Shown here: positions 45,514 to 57,329 of the stretch, piece by piece
How positions within the stretch are numbered: the stretch's first letter is position 1
Layout of the letters: every line of letters starts with the position of its first letter
Assembly (NCBI RefSeq): GCF_002099425.1
Contig: NW_018344337.1
Coordinates: 372,001-436,000 of the forward strand
Length of the DNA stretch: 64,000 bases
Direction of reading: 5' to 3'
From: Phascolarctos cinereus
Taxonomy: Eukaryota; Chordata; Mammalia; Diprotodontia; Phascolarctidae
Notes under the pieces: generated by a model
Databases searched by the model: none
What the model was told of the DNA's origin: nothing
Seen by the model: the letters and a program-made list of their open reading frames with translations, nothing else
Program-made: the position numbers and the translations under genes

Positions 45514-46390
45514 ATTCTAGAACCAAACCTTGGAAATGCTAAAAGAAGAAGAATTTTATGCATAAATCATCCGTGTTTGCATTAATTATTTGTGTTTGCT
45601 TACTAAACCAGGAGTTGTAGATTTCTATGAATGAAAAGAGGTAAAGAAATTCTACAGAGCTGTACTTAATTTTGAAAACAAAATGCTTTGCATTTATTAC
45701 TAAATTTTAATATGGCAGCATTTATTTTGAGGAAGTTAACTTTATAAGAAAGTTCAAGCATGATAGAGGTGCTGCAACAGTTAGCACATAAATGCACATA
45801 CATATATGTATATACACATACTGCGTATGCATGTGGTTATCATGTACATTTACTGTTTACAGAATATTTAGTAACACCTTCTTTATTTTTGCTGTCTTTA
45901 CATTCTCAAGTGATGAAGCCTCGTCCCAGGTTCTCTCCTGGAAAGTCATAATTATATAGATAACGGTTATCTGAGTGAAGAGATTGGCACCTTAGTTCTG
46001 GGCACATAGAGATATTAGAGTCTTATTAAACATCAGGCAAAAGTCTTATGTAAAATAAAGTCAATGTTGGATTCAATAACCATTCTCTGTCTCTGCACCC
46101 TGAGATATAAATCTTAAATGAGTAAAACTGAAGAAATGACATTAGTTGTCAGTTGCTGTACATTTTCTCTGTGTAAGGAAAGCTCTAGAAGCTTCTCATT
46201 GCCATACTGTTACTCCACAACCTATTTGTCTTATGATACAGTGTTGATAATTGGCATGGAGTACTCTCTTCAGTACCAGAGAAGGATATGTCCCTTACCT
46301 GAGGATACTATAAATAGCTTTTATTCTTCATTCAAGACCTTGTAAGCGGTACCTAAGTCCTCAGGGTATTCTTTTATCTCTTGTAGTTAC
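45514..46390. other. intron-like unique sequence, no gene seen
   Basis: AT-rich. A 75-codon open stretch at 46118-46345 has no splice context or recognisable motif. Confidence 0.45.
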
Positions 46391-49300
46391 AGTATATTTT
46401 TTTTGAATAGTATTTTTTTCAATTACATATAGATAGTTTTCAACATTCATTTTTGAAAAATTTCGAGATCCAAGTTTTTTTCCCCTCCATCCTTTCCCTG
46501 CCCACGCCCCAAGATAGCAAGTCATCTGATTTAAGTTATACATATGTAATCGTGTTAAACATATTTTGACATTAGTCATTTGTGAAAGAAGAATCAGAAC
46601 AAATAGGAGAAAACACAAGAAAGAAAAAATGAAATAAAAAAGTAAAAATAAGTATGCTTCAATCTGTATTCAAACTCCACAGTTCTTTCTCTGGATGTGG
46701 TTAGCATTTTCTGTCATGAGTCTTTTGGAATTTTCTTAGATCATTTTATTCCTGAGAAGAGCTAAGTCTGTCATAGTTAATAATCACACAATATTGATGT
46801 TGCTATGTACATTGTTCTGGTTCTGTTCATTTTACTCAGCATCAGTTCCTGTAAGTCTTTCTAGGTTTTTCTGAAGTCTGCCTGCTCATCATTTCTTATG
46901 GCACAACGGTATTCCATTACATTCATATACCACAACATGTTTAGCCATTCCTCAATTGATGCACATCCCCTCAGTTTCCAATGCTTTGCCAGCATAAAAG
47001 AGCTGCTATAATTATTTTTGTACATGTGGGTCTTTTTCCCTTTTTTATGATTTCTTTGGGATACAGACCTAGAAGTGGTATTGCTGGATCAAGGGTTATG
47101 TACAGTTTTATAACCCTTTGGGCATAATTCCAGATTGCTCTTCAGAATGGCCAGATCAGTATACAAATCCACAATGGATTAGTGTTCCAATTTTCCCACA
47201 TCTTCTCCAACATTTATCATTTTCCTTTTCTGTCATGTTAGCCAATCTGTTAGGTGTGATGTGGTACCTCAGAGTTGTTTTAATTCGCATTTCTCTAATC
47301 AATAGTTATTTAGAGCATTTGTGCATATAAGTACAGAAAGCTTTAATTTATTCATCTGAAAACTGCATTTGTATCCTTTGACCATTTATCAGTTAGGGAA
47401 TGACTTGTATTCTCATAAATTTGATTCAGTTCTCTATGTATTATAGAAAGGAGGACTTTATCAGAAACACTAGTTCTAAAAATTGTTTCCCAGCATTCTG
47501 CTTTCCTTCGAATCTTGGTTTCATTAGTTTTGTTTGTGCAAAATATTTGTAAATCAATGTTATAAAAATTATCTAATTGCATTTCATAATGCGGTCTCTT
47601 GCTTGGTCATAAATTCTTCCCTTCTCCATTGATCTGACAGGTAAACTATTCCTTGCTCTCCTAATTTGCTTATGGTATCATCCCTCATGTCTAAATCATG
47701 TACCCATTTCGACTTTATCTTAGTATAGGGTGTGAGATACTGGTCTAAGCCTAGTTTCTGCCAGTTTTCCCAGAGGGTTTTGTCAAATAGTGAGTTCTTA
47801 TCCTAGAAGCTGAAGTCTTTGCAAACAGTAGGTTACTATAGTCATTGACTATTGTGTCTATTCCACTGATCCACCACTCTATTTCTTAGCCAGTAACAAA
47901 TAGTTTTGATGATTGTTGCTTGATAATGTACCTCTGGGCAACCTTCCTTTGCTTTTTTCTTTTTCCATTAATTCCCTTGATATTCTTGACCTTTTGTTCT
48001 TCCAGAAGAATTTTTTTGTTATTTTTTCCAGCTCTATAAAATAATTTTTTTTTGGCATTCTCATTTGTCTGGTAATGAATAAATAAATTAGTTTAGGCAG
48101 AATTTTGGTTTTTATTGTATTAGCTTGGTCTACCCATGAGCAAGTGATATTTTTCTGGTTGTTTACATCTTTATTTATGTGAAAAGTATTTTGTAATTGT
48201 GTTCATATAGTTCCTAGGTTTGTCTTGGCAGGTAGATGCCCAAATATTTTCTAATGTCTATGGTAAATTTAAATGGAATTTCTCTTTCTCTCTCTTGTTG
48301 TTGGGCTTTGTTGGTAATTCATAGAAATGTTGATGGTTTATTTGTATCAAAATTTTATATCCCACAACTTTGCTAAAGTTGTTAATTGTTTCAAGTAGTT
48401 TTTCATTTGATTCTCTAGGATTGTCTAAGTGTACCATTTGGAAAGAGCGATAGTTTTATTTCCTCATTGCCTATTCTAATTCCCTGAATTTCTTTTTCTT
48501 CTCTTATTGCTAACGCTAACATTTCTATATGATGTCTAGGCTCCTTTTTTGATCATGGCTTTTAGGTAGTCCAATAATTTTTAAATTATCTCTCCTGGAT
48601 TTATTATACAGGTCATTTGTCTTTTCCAATGAGTTATTTCATATTGTCTTCTATTTTTTCATTCTTTTGGTTTTGTTTTATAATTTCTTGATTCCTCATA
48701 GAGTGATTAGCTTTCATTTGCTCTATTCTAATTTTTAAGGAATTATTTTCTTCAGTGAACTTTTGGACCTCCTTCTCCATTTGGCCAATCCTGCTTTTTA
48801 AGGCTTTCTTCTCCTCATTGGCTTTTTGGACCTCTTTTGCCATTTGGGTTAGGCTATTTTTTAAGGTGTTATTTTCTTCAGTATTTTTTGAGGTCTCATT
48901 TAGCAAGCTATTGACTCGTTTTTCATGATTTCCTTGCATCACTCTCATTTCTCTTCCTAGTTTTTCCTCTTCTTCTCTTACTTGCTTCTCGAAATCCTTT
49001 TGGAGCTCTTCCATGGCCTGAGACCAATTCATGTTTTTCTTGGAGGCTTTGGATATAGGAGCTTTGACTTTATTGTCTTCTTCTGGTTGTATATTTTGAT
49101 TTTTTTGTCACCAAAGTAAAAGTCTGTAGTCTGAGATTTTTCCTCTCTTTTCTCATGTTCCCAGCCAATCACTTGACTTTTTAAGTGTTTGTTAAGGTAG
49201 GGCTCTGCTTCCAGTGTGGAAGGTGTACTATCCCAAGCTTTAGGGGACATCCGTTTTTAGAGATACTTATAGGGACATATAAATTTTCAGTTCTTCCAAG

Positions 49301-49999
49301 GTGGTATGATCAAAGGAGCACCTGTGCTCTGGTCTATGAGTGATGACAAGCATTATTTTCTGCCTTGGAATTGTGAGGAGGATTCTCTCTCCACTGTTGC
49401 TATAAGCTCTGCCATTCCAGCGCCCTTTCTTGCCCCTGGACTGCCACTTGGATCCAAACATGGGCAAAGCAAGTGAATCCTGCTTCAGCGCCAGCAGAGA
49501 TCCCTGCAATCCCCATCTGATCAGCTGTTCAATTCCTCTGCTTTCTGTGGGCTGATAGCTCTTGGAGCAGCCATCATCATCACTGCCCAGGGCTGCACCA
49601 GGGCTGGGACTAGACTGCATTTTTCTCTTACCCAGGTCCAACAGACCTTTCCTACTCACCTTCTAAGTTGTCCTTAGTGTTTGTGGGTTGAGAAGTCTGG
49701 AAACTGCCACAGCTGCCAGTGATTCAGTCCCCTGAGACCTGCTCTGTGTTTGCTGGGATCCCATCTTTTCCTACATGGGTCATGCTGAACTGTGCTTTTC
49801 TCCCAGCCTGGAGCAACAGATGTTTCCCATCAACCATCCAGGTTGTCTTGGGCTGAAAATTCATTTCACTGTGTCTTTTTGTGGGTTCTGCTGCTCTAGA
49901 AATTGTTTAGAGTCATTTTTTTACACGTATTTGGAGGGGATTGGGGGAGAGCTCAAGCAGGTCACTGCTTTTACTCTATCATCTTGGCTCTGCCCCTCT
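46391..49999 (-). mobile_element. L1 with 5'UTR, ORF1-ORF2 internal deletion
   Basis: Minus strand: the 5'UTR (49999-49157) starts ggggcagagccaagatgata, then ORF1 (49156-48533), and a direct join at about 48530 to the ORF2 RT region (reverse of caataagagaagaaaaag). ORF2 then runs to its C-terminus (IGTH-like and KSERIYDQ-like blocks, 48060-46930) and 3'UTR to 46391. About 3 kb between ORF1 and the RT palm is missing. The same 5'UTR type heads the HAL1-type elements. Confidence 0.85.
48533..49156 (-). pseudogene. L1 ORF1, coiled coil and RRM entry only
   Basis: Opens near ATG 49156. A 132-codon open block (49032-48634) reads MNWSQAMEELQKDFEKQVRE, GREMRVMQGNHEKRVNSLLN, KEVQKANEEKKALKSRIGQM, EENNSLKIRIEQMKA: a long heptad coiled coil. 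It ends in a LKIIGLPKSHDQKRSLDII-like segment at the deletion join, so the RNA-binding C-terminal domain is lost. Confidence 0.8.
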
Positions 50000-52365
50000 G
50001 CTTTTTTGTTTTTGTTTTTTTTTTTATTTTTACTCCAGCTGAAGCATAATATATTTTGCTCCAGCCCCTTACCTCCTCTGCTTAAAATGTGTTTCTTGTG
50101 AACAACATATTGTAGGATTGTTATTTTAATTCACTCTGGTATCCTCTTCTGTTTTATGGGAGAGTTCATCCTATTCATCTTCACAGTTATGATTACTAAC
50201 TGTATATTTTCCTCCTTCCTAGTTTTCCCTGTTTATACTTTTCTCTTTTACTTCATCCTTTCCTTCCTCGCTAGAGTTTTTCTTCTGACCACCTTCTCCC
50301 TCAATCTGCCCTCCCTCCTGTCTGTCTACCTTTTATTCCTCTCCTGCCTCTGCCCTCCCTTCTGTCAGCCCCTCTTTTCTCTTTTTTTCCCTTTTCCCTT
50401 CTTACTTCCCTATAGTGTAAGATAAACTTCTATACCCAGCTAAGCATTTGTTATTCCTTCTTTGAGGCAAGTCTGATGAGAGTAAGGTTCAAATAATGCT
50501 CATACTCTCCCTTCTTCTATTCTTCCTCTATTGTAATAGGTCTTTTGTGCTTCTTCATGTGCTGTAATTTACCCTATTCTACCTCCTCCTTTCCTCTTCT
50601 CCCTGTACAATATTTTCACCCCTGATTTTTATATCATCACTTCAAAGTCAACTTATATTCATACCCTCTTTCTACATATACTCCTTAACTGCCCTAATAG
50701 AGATAAAGTTCTCAAGAGTTAAAAAGTATCGTCTTCACATGTAAAGAAATCGGTTTAAATTTTATTGAATAACATATTGTTATTTTTTCTTTCCTGTTTA
50801 CCTTTTTATGCTTCTCTTGAATTTTTTATTTCAAGATTGAAATTTCTGTTCAACTGTGGTCTTTTCATCAGAAAAGTTTGAGAGTCCCCTATTTCATTGA
50901 ATCTCCATCTTTTCCCCTGAAAGTTTATGCTCAGTTTTACTGGGTAGCTGATTCTTTGTTTTAATCCAAGCTCCTTTGTCTTCTGGAATATCATATTTTA
51001 CGCCCTCTGATCATTTAATGCAGAAGCTGCTAAGTCCTGTGCAATCCTGACTGTGGCTCCTCAATATTTGAATAGCTTCTTTCTGGCTGCTTGCAGTGTA
51101 TTCTCCTTGCCCTGATAATTCTGGATTTTGGCTACAGTATTCCTTGGATTTTCCATTTTGGGATCTCTTTCATGAAGTGATCAATGGATTCTTTCAATGA
51201 CTATTTTACCCCCTGGTTCTAGAATGTCAGGGTGGTTTTCCTTGATAATTTCTTGAAAGATGCTATCCAGGCTCTCTCTTTTTTTTTAACCATGGCCTTC
51301 AGGTAGTCCGATAACTCATAAATTATCTCTCCTAGATCTGTTTTCCAGTTCAGTTGTTTTTCCAGTGAGGTATTCTGCATTTTCTTCTATTTCTTTTATT
51401 CTTTTAATTTTGCTTAACTGATTCTTGATGTCTCATAGAATCATTACCATTCACCTCCTCAGTTCTATTTTTTAAGGAATTATATTCTTCAGTCAGGTTT
51501 TTTACCTCTTGTTCCATGTGGCCAATTCTACTTTTAAAGCAGTTATTTTCTTTAGTCAATTTTTGTGCTTCCTTTACCAACCTATTGACCCTTTTTTCAT
51601 AATTTTCCTTCATAACACTTAATTTCTCTTACCAGTGTTTCTTCTACCTCTCTTATTTGATTTTTGAGATCATTTTTGAGCTCTTCCGAGGACTTTTTGG
51701 GTTTGATACCAATTCATATTGCCTTTTGAGGCTTCTCTTGTAGGCATTATGACCTATTTTTGCTCTTCTGAGTTTGCATTTTGATCTTTCCTGTCATCAT
51801 AGTAGCTTTCTGTGAGCAGAGTTCTCTTCTATTTCTAACTCATTTTTCAGCTTATTTCATGACTTTTAAAGTTGAGCACTGCTCCTGGGATTCAGAGGGC
51901 ACTATCTGAAGCTTCTTATGCTCAGGGTTAGTGGCCTGGTCTCTGGTTTTCAACATTGGGGCCTCAGGTGTTTGCAGCTTGCCCAGTGCTAGGGATGGCC
52001 TGGCCTAATCTCATCTGTTGTTCCAGGGTTCTAGGGCTCACAACTTGCCTTCTACACTGAGGCTGGAGGCTTTACTGATGGCAAGCTGATTCAATAGCGA
52101 AGGGCCTTGGTGGTTGATCTTTGCTGTGGCTAAAAGCCTCCCACTGGCTTTCTTGGATACCATCTATGCTGGGCTATGTTCGCTTCTTACCTTTCCTGAA
52201 GTCCTTCTAAGTTATCTGAAGCTGGAAAATTGTTTCACTCCATCTTTTTGTTGGTTCTCTAGAATCCATTTGGAGGCTTGATTTAACATTCTTTTTTTTC
52301 CAAGGGGAACTGGGGAGAGCTCAGCCAACTTCCTGTTTTCACCATTTTGGCTCTGAAACACCCTT
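50000..52365 (-). mobile_element. old L1 5' half: 5'UTR, ORF1, spacer, start of ORF2
   Basis: Minus strand: 5' end near 52360 (tcagagccaaaatggtgaaa), 5'UTR to about 51840, and ORF1 about 51830-50810 (MKENYEKRVNRLVKEAQKLT, KNRTEEVNGNDSMRHQESVK, FQKTKELGLKQRISYPVKLS, RPQLNRNFNLEIKNSREA). Then a pyrimidine-rich spacer and an ORF2 endonuclease start at 50220-50030 (reverse of ctccagctgaagcataatat). It is cut at 50000 exactly where the neighbouring L1 5' end lies. The remaining ORF2 is absent from the window. Confidence 0.82.
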
Positions 52366-52499
52366 CCCCCTGGTCTTTGCAGTTTTACCACATAAAAATA
52401 TAATTAGGAATATTCATGATGGAATCATCATTTATCTGACCCTATTAAATTTTCCCCCATTATTCACTATATTGTCTTACATATATCATGTCTTTTGAG
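52366..52499. other. unassigned short spacer
   Basis: No feature seen. Confidence 0.4.
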
Positions 52500-52665
52500 C
52501 CTCATAACAACCGTCTATAAAGGCATTTAAGGCATTATTCCATATTTCAAATGAGGAAGCTGGTGTAGAGAGGTTAAAAATGACTTGGTCAAGTTCACCC
52601 AGCCATTGTGAATCAGAACTTAAATCTAGGTCTGCTTCACTCTAATACCCTAGCCATGGATAATG
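52500..52665 (+). mobile_element. MIR SINE
   Basis: cctcataacaaccgtctata, catatttcaaatgaggaagc, tgtagagaggttaaaaatga and ctaggtctgcttcactctaa follow the MIR consensus in order. Confidence 0.75.
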
Positions 52666-52669
52666 AATG

Positions 52670-53350
52670 AATGAACAGGCATTTATTAAGAATTTATTTG
52701 CCAAGCATTGTACTAAGTGGTAAAGATTAAAACAAAAAGTTAGAAGGTCTCTGCTCTCAAGGAGCTGTGCATATAGAGCTGCAGAGCAGATGGAAAGTTG
52801 TGAAAGTCCTAAGGTTTACATAGTGGGACAGGTGTCAAGGCATGGAGTCCTTTAGGTGCATCTGTAGGTGAGACAGCAATACTTGAAGAATCTGGAAGAT
52901 ATAGTAGCAGGTCAGAGGCCTTAGAATACCTTAAGATGCAGTGAAGATGATAAGGACATTTTCTTAGAAGGATTGTAGTTGATGCCTCCAAACTCACTCA
53001 AACAACATAAGTATCCATGACCATTCTGTGGGGAAGAAGTCCTAGAGGGGACTAGCCCACCATCATTGGGAAGTGGAGGGTGGTCCTGAAGGTCCAAATG
53101 GAGAAAAGATTCTGTAAAGAAGTTAAGAGGTCACTGGCAGGAAGGTTGAGGGAGAAGGGGCCCTGTTGTCAAGTATTCCCACTAGGAACAGTGATGAGGT
53201 TTGGGTGACGGAAAGTGTGGTAGGGCTCCTACTCTGGTGATGGGTCTTTGAATGGGACAAATAGATTGTGGCCTGATTATAGAGGACCTTGAATATAATT
53301 TAAGAAATTTAGCCTTCATTCAATAGATTCTATTAAATCAATCAGTAATA
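52670..53350 (-). mobile_element. L2 3' end, diverged
   Basis: aacaggcatttattaagaat, gccaagcattgtactaagtg and ctctgctctcaaggagctgt are the reversed L2 tail (52675-52765). Weaker similarity (gcctgattatagaggacctt, ccttcattcaatag) suggests it extends to about 53350. Confidence 0.55.
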
Positions 53351-53369
53351 AGTTCTTTTTATCATTATG

Positions 53370-53600
53370 GAAATAGCTAAGTTGCTTAATTGATAGTGCT
53401 GGACCTTGAATCAAGAAGAACTTACCACTTATTAACTGTATGACCCTGGGAAAGTCTGTTTCCTTATCTGTAAAATGAAGATAGTGATAACATCTACCTT
53501 CCAGGGCCGTTGTGAAGATAAAATAAGATAATATTTGTAAAGTGTTTTGTAAATTTTACATGTAGTTCTATATAAATGCAAGCTATTAATTTGTTAGTTA
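53370..53600 (+). mobile_element. CORE-SINE, diverged
   Basis: tgaccctgggaaagtctgtt, ccttatctgtaaaatgaaga, ccagggccgttgtgaagata, aagtgttttgtaaattttac and ataaatgcaagctattaatt; same family as 4080-4300. Confidence 0.7.
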
Positions 53601-53765
53601 TCATTTTGGAATTTATCATTCACATAGAAAATGTCTCCCATTGGAACATTTATTTAAATATAATTAAATCTCTAAACTTTTGTAAATAGAAGCAAAAAGT
53701 GTTATTGAAAATAGAATGTTTACATTATGGACAATAGGAATTTTTCATCTATATGCCTTTTCTAG

Positions 53766-53890
53766 AATGGCTACAGAGAATGAACACTCATTTTGGAAAC
53801 CCTGAAGAGTTTCAGGACTTGATGCTGTCAGTAGAGAAGCAGAAATTTCTAATACCTCACTATCTATCAGAAACTGCTCCTCAGTTTTGA
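53766..53890 (+). CDS. possible terminal host exon
   Basis: A pyrimidine-rich acceptor tctatatgccttttctag ends at 53765. From the third base the frame is open for 40 codons to TGA 53888-53890: WLQRMNTHFGNPEEFQDLML, then SVEKQKFLIPHYLSETAPQF. The composition looks protein-like and no repeat explains it. The phase does not match direct splicing from 15325, which would read NGYRE-stop instead. The nearest good AATAAA is at about 54793. I do not recognise the protein. Treat as a candidate only. Confidence 0.28.
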
Positions 53891-54995
53891 TTCTGTACCG
53901 TGCATCCTCCATGACAGGAACATATACTTTTGAGAAATATGTATCTCTGTCTTTTATGCTTCCATATAATCAGTGAAAAAAAAACAGAAAATAATATTGT
54001 TGCAAATATATAACATTTTATTTAAATTTCAAATTAACCTGTATATATAGGCTTTTGTTTCCTAGCCAAGAAACCTAACAACCGTTTATCACGTTGTCTC
54101 TAGGCAGAAATTTGAACTTCAAACATGGGGAACACATCTCTCCCCTGCATCAGCCACAGTAGACAGTGGCTGTCTAGTGAAAAGGCAACATGGCATCTGA
54201 AGCAAGACATCTCACTTTCCAAGGGCCCCCCCCCAAATTCTTTGTAATATAGGGGATAAGTACAGGTTAGCTGTTTGTAACTTGGAAGTGTTTGCAACTA
54301 TCAGTTTAGTTGCTACTACACAATTCTTTTTGCAATCAACTTGTTCTTTGGAAAGATTAATCTTTTCAACTCTTTTGAGGTTCATGAGGCTTGTGGCAAA
54401 TGTTTTACTTTTTTTGAAATGGCTCATTACTACACCTATTTATTATTAAAACCATTATTACTTGATAGACTTGTACATATTTGTTTACCTATAAATGATG
54501 TTGCTATTGTGTATATTTATTTCTGACAAGATAGCTTGTCAGATTTGGCAGATTTTAATAATTAGTGTGGTATTTTGTTGCGTTAAATATGAGTATTGTA
54601 AGGATATTGCCTTATGCCTATCCCCCCCATCTTTGGTCTCTTTGTTCCTCATAGAATTAAAATTTTTAAAGTACAAGATCTGAATCCCCTTTTCCAAACA
54701 ATTTCTGTGTTATTTTCTTGTAGATCTTTCCCCTTCACTCATTTTTTCTTTTCTTTTTCTTTTCACTCTTAGAATTATTAATTCAAGGGAGAAATAAAGA
54801 TAGAAACATTATCTCCTTGTCTTCCAAATTGTTTGCTTTAGTTTTACAGCCTGATAATTTTCTTTTCCAGTTACCATTAAGTTTCTCATTCAGTGCCCTT
54901 TTAATCTTCTCTTTGCTGGTTGCTCTCAGGAAATCTGATGCTCCTTCTCCTGAACAGGTTTTTGCTCATGAAGGCGCAACGTTCTCTCAGACAAT
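53891..54995. other. unique AT-rich sequence
   Basis: No named repeat and no convincing exon. It could be 3'UTR if the preceding exon is real. A G-run (54225-54235) and an AATAAA near 54793 are present. Confidence 0.4.
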
Positions 54996-55135
54996 ATAAT
55001 AAACATTTACTCGGCACCCACTATGTGCCGGGCACTGTGCTAAATGCTGGTGATACAAATAAGAAAAAAAAAAGAATGTTTGCCCTCAAGGAGCTTCCAA
55101 TCTCAAGGGGAAAATAGAAAACACCAGGAAGCTGT
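54996..55135 (-). mobile_element. L2 3' end, well preserved
   Basis: aaacatttactcggcaccca, ctatgtgccgggcactgtgc, taaatgctggtgatacaaat and gccctcaaggagcttccaat. Confidence 0.85.
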
Positions 55136-55574
55136 AAAGCAGGAGATTGTGGGTTTGTGGAAGGAGGGCACTAGTGCAGGGGCATGATAATAGTGGAGTT
55201 GAAGTGAAACAGTGCAGCTATTGGGAAATGAAGAATTGGCTGGGCTTCTGAGCCCTCTTTAAATGGAGCTTTGGGAACAGTTTTTTGCTCTGCCCTCTAA
55301 GCAAAGGGGTAGAAGAGGGAACTGAGAGTCCTAATGAGGTGTGAGTACCAAAGCTGATGAAATTTTTGTGATGAAGAACTCCCAAGGTGTGATAATAATG
55401 GAGTAGAAATTAAGCAATGAAGCAATTACTGTCCTTGGGTAATTTTAGAGATAGCCTTATATTGAATACCTTCAACTCTGTCCCTTTAAAGGGCAAGTAT
55501 CAATGATGAGAGTAATGGAAAAAAATCTTCTCATTGATAGATTCTAGGGTTCCATTCAAAATCAAAATTCTCTT
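55136..55574. other. unassigned, no gene seen
   Basis: May include more of the L2 copy in minus orientation but no diagnostic block was recognised. Confidence 0.35.
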
Positions 55575-55762
55575 TTCCTAGTGCTGGCATTTCTTTCCTT
55601 CTTCCTTCCTTCCTACCTTCTCCTCCTTCCCTTCTTCCTTATCTTCCCTTCTTTCCCTTCTTTCCTCCCCTTCTTTCTTTCCCTTCATTCCCTTCCTTCT
55701 TTCCTTCCTTTCTTCCTTCCTTTCTGTCTTCTTTTTTGAGGTAATTGGGGTTAAGTGTTCTC
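55575..55762 (-). repeat. (TTCC)n/(TTTC)n tract on a SINE stub
   Basis: Pyrimidine tract 55590-55735 ends at ttttttgaggtaattggggt taagtg, the 3' end of a minus-strand WSINE1-type SINE. Only about 25 bp of the SINE remain. Confidence 0.7.
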
Positions 55763-55962
55763 AGATTTTCCTTTCCTTCCTTTCTTCCTCCCTTCTGTGA
55801 TTTTGTTATTGCATATATGTATGTTTTACATATTTGTGTATATATGGTTTTACATATCTCGTATATTTTGTTAGTTTATAAGCCTAATGGCTTTATTATT
55901 GTTTTAATGTTGCCTGCTGTTATACATTATTTGAATTATTTAAGTGTGGATATATTCCACTT

Positions 55963-55965
<3 letters not shown>

Positions 55966-56000
<35 letters not shown>
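55966..56000. repeat. (TA)n microsatellite
   Basis: About 17 TA units. Confidence 0.95.
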
Positions 56001-56004
<4 letters not shown>

Positions 56005-56696
56005 CTTGAATATATTTTGTCTTGTAATCACTGCAGCAGCCTATAATGTGGGGCTTTGTTTTGTGTTATGTCTTTTTTGTCTATTATTGTTGTATGTTCA
56101 CTGTGAGTGGCATCTTAAGATGATTACCTGGAATGCTGAGTTTTAATCAACTGTATATTATTAAGTATTGAAGTATAGTTTGATGGTATCCTGTATAATT
56201 TCAGTTGCCAATTATATCACAAATTGATTTTGCAAGGAATTTCAAGTTTCAAAACCTGGGACAAATAGCCCAACATATTTAGGAAGATTTTGGAGGTGTA
56301 AGGGTCTGCAATCTGAGTGGAGTTCTGTGATTTACCAGTTTCAGAAATAGAACACTCCCTTTTTCATTCTTAAAGAGACTAGAACTAATATGATATCTAA
56401 GCTAGAGGTGGATTTTGGCCATATCTGGGAGTTTGTGTAAGACAGTCCATAATGGATAGAGTCAAAGTGGGAACATCTTGCAGTGGAGTAGCAAGTGTTG
56501 GCAATCAAATTCCTCAGAGATCTTATGTGAGATATTTTTAGGACTGGGGTCTAAATGCAGCAGGTAGTCTTCAGAGCCAAGCTTCTGCTTTGTGGAACAA
56601 AGAATTGACACAGTGCCAGTTGCTTAAAGTAGCAAAAAGTTTTAAATCCCTCTAAACTTTCTGTCTTCATGCCTGTTTGCCAAGAGGTAGTTCCAT
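56001..56696. other. unique intron-like sequence
   Basis: No gene or named repeat seen. Confidence 0.45.
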
Positions 56697-56950
56697 GTGG
56701 GAGGTAGCTAGGTTGCTGAGTGGTTAGAGTAGTGGGCCTGCAGTCAGGAAGACCTGAGTTCAAATCCAGCCTCAGACACTAACTAGCTGTGAGACCCTGG
56801 GTCTCACTGAACCTCTGACATAATCCACTGGAGTAGGAAATGGCAAACTACTACAGTATCTTTGCTAAGAAAATTCCATGGGCATTATCAATATGCTGTG
56901 GTCTGTGGGGTCATGACCAGTCAGACACAACTGAATGACTGAACAATAAC
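56697..56950 (+). mobile_element. Mar-1-type CORE-SINE with BovB-like tail
   Basis: gaggtagctaggttgctgag head, gagttcaaatccagcctcag, ctagctgtgagaccctgggt, gagtaggaaatggcaaacta, then gtctgtggggtcatgaccag and caactgaatgactgaacaat. The last 60 bp match the end of the BovB LINE at 59440-59500. Confidence 0.88.
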
Positions 56951-57329
56951 AGTTCTATATGATGCATTTCCGTATTTCATTTGATTCCTTTTTAATTTTA
57001 TGTGAAAATGCCTTTAATCATAACTGCTTCATCTGTGTTCTAATTGCAGTCAGGCAGAAGAATAGAAATTACTAGTGATTAGCTTGGAATATGCAGACAT
57101 TAACTAGGATAAAGTGATCTAATGTAGCTTTCAGTATAGTTAGGGAATATACAACACATCGTAAGGGATTAGAATGCTGAAATAGGAAATCAGAAGATAA
57201 TTGGAATAACAAACAAGTTTGGTCTTGGGATAGAAAATAAAGCAAGGCAGAGACTAATAGAGTTTTGTCAAGATAACTCACTGGTCATAGCAAACACTCT
57301 TATTCAGCAGCACAAAAGGTGCCTCTACA
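56951..57329. other. intron-like sequence, no gene seen
   Basis: No reading frame or repeat recognised. Confidence 0.4.

Noticed and set aside
45760-46345. Open stretches of 63 and 75 codons as possible exons
   Set aside because: No matching splice pair, no protein-like pattern, AT-rich codons typical of chance frames.
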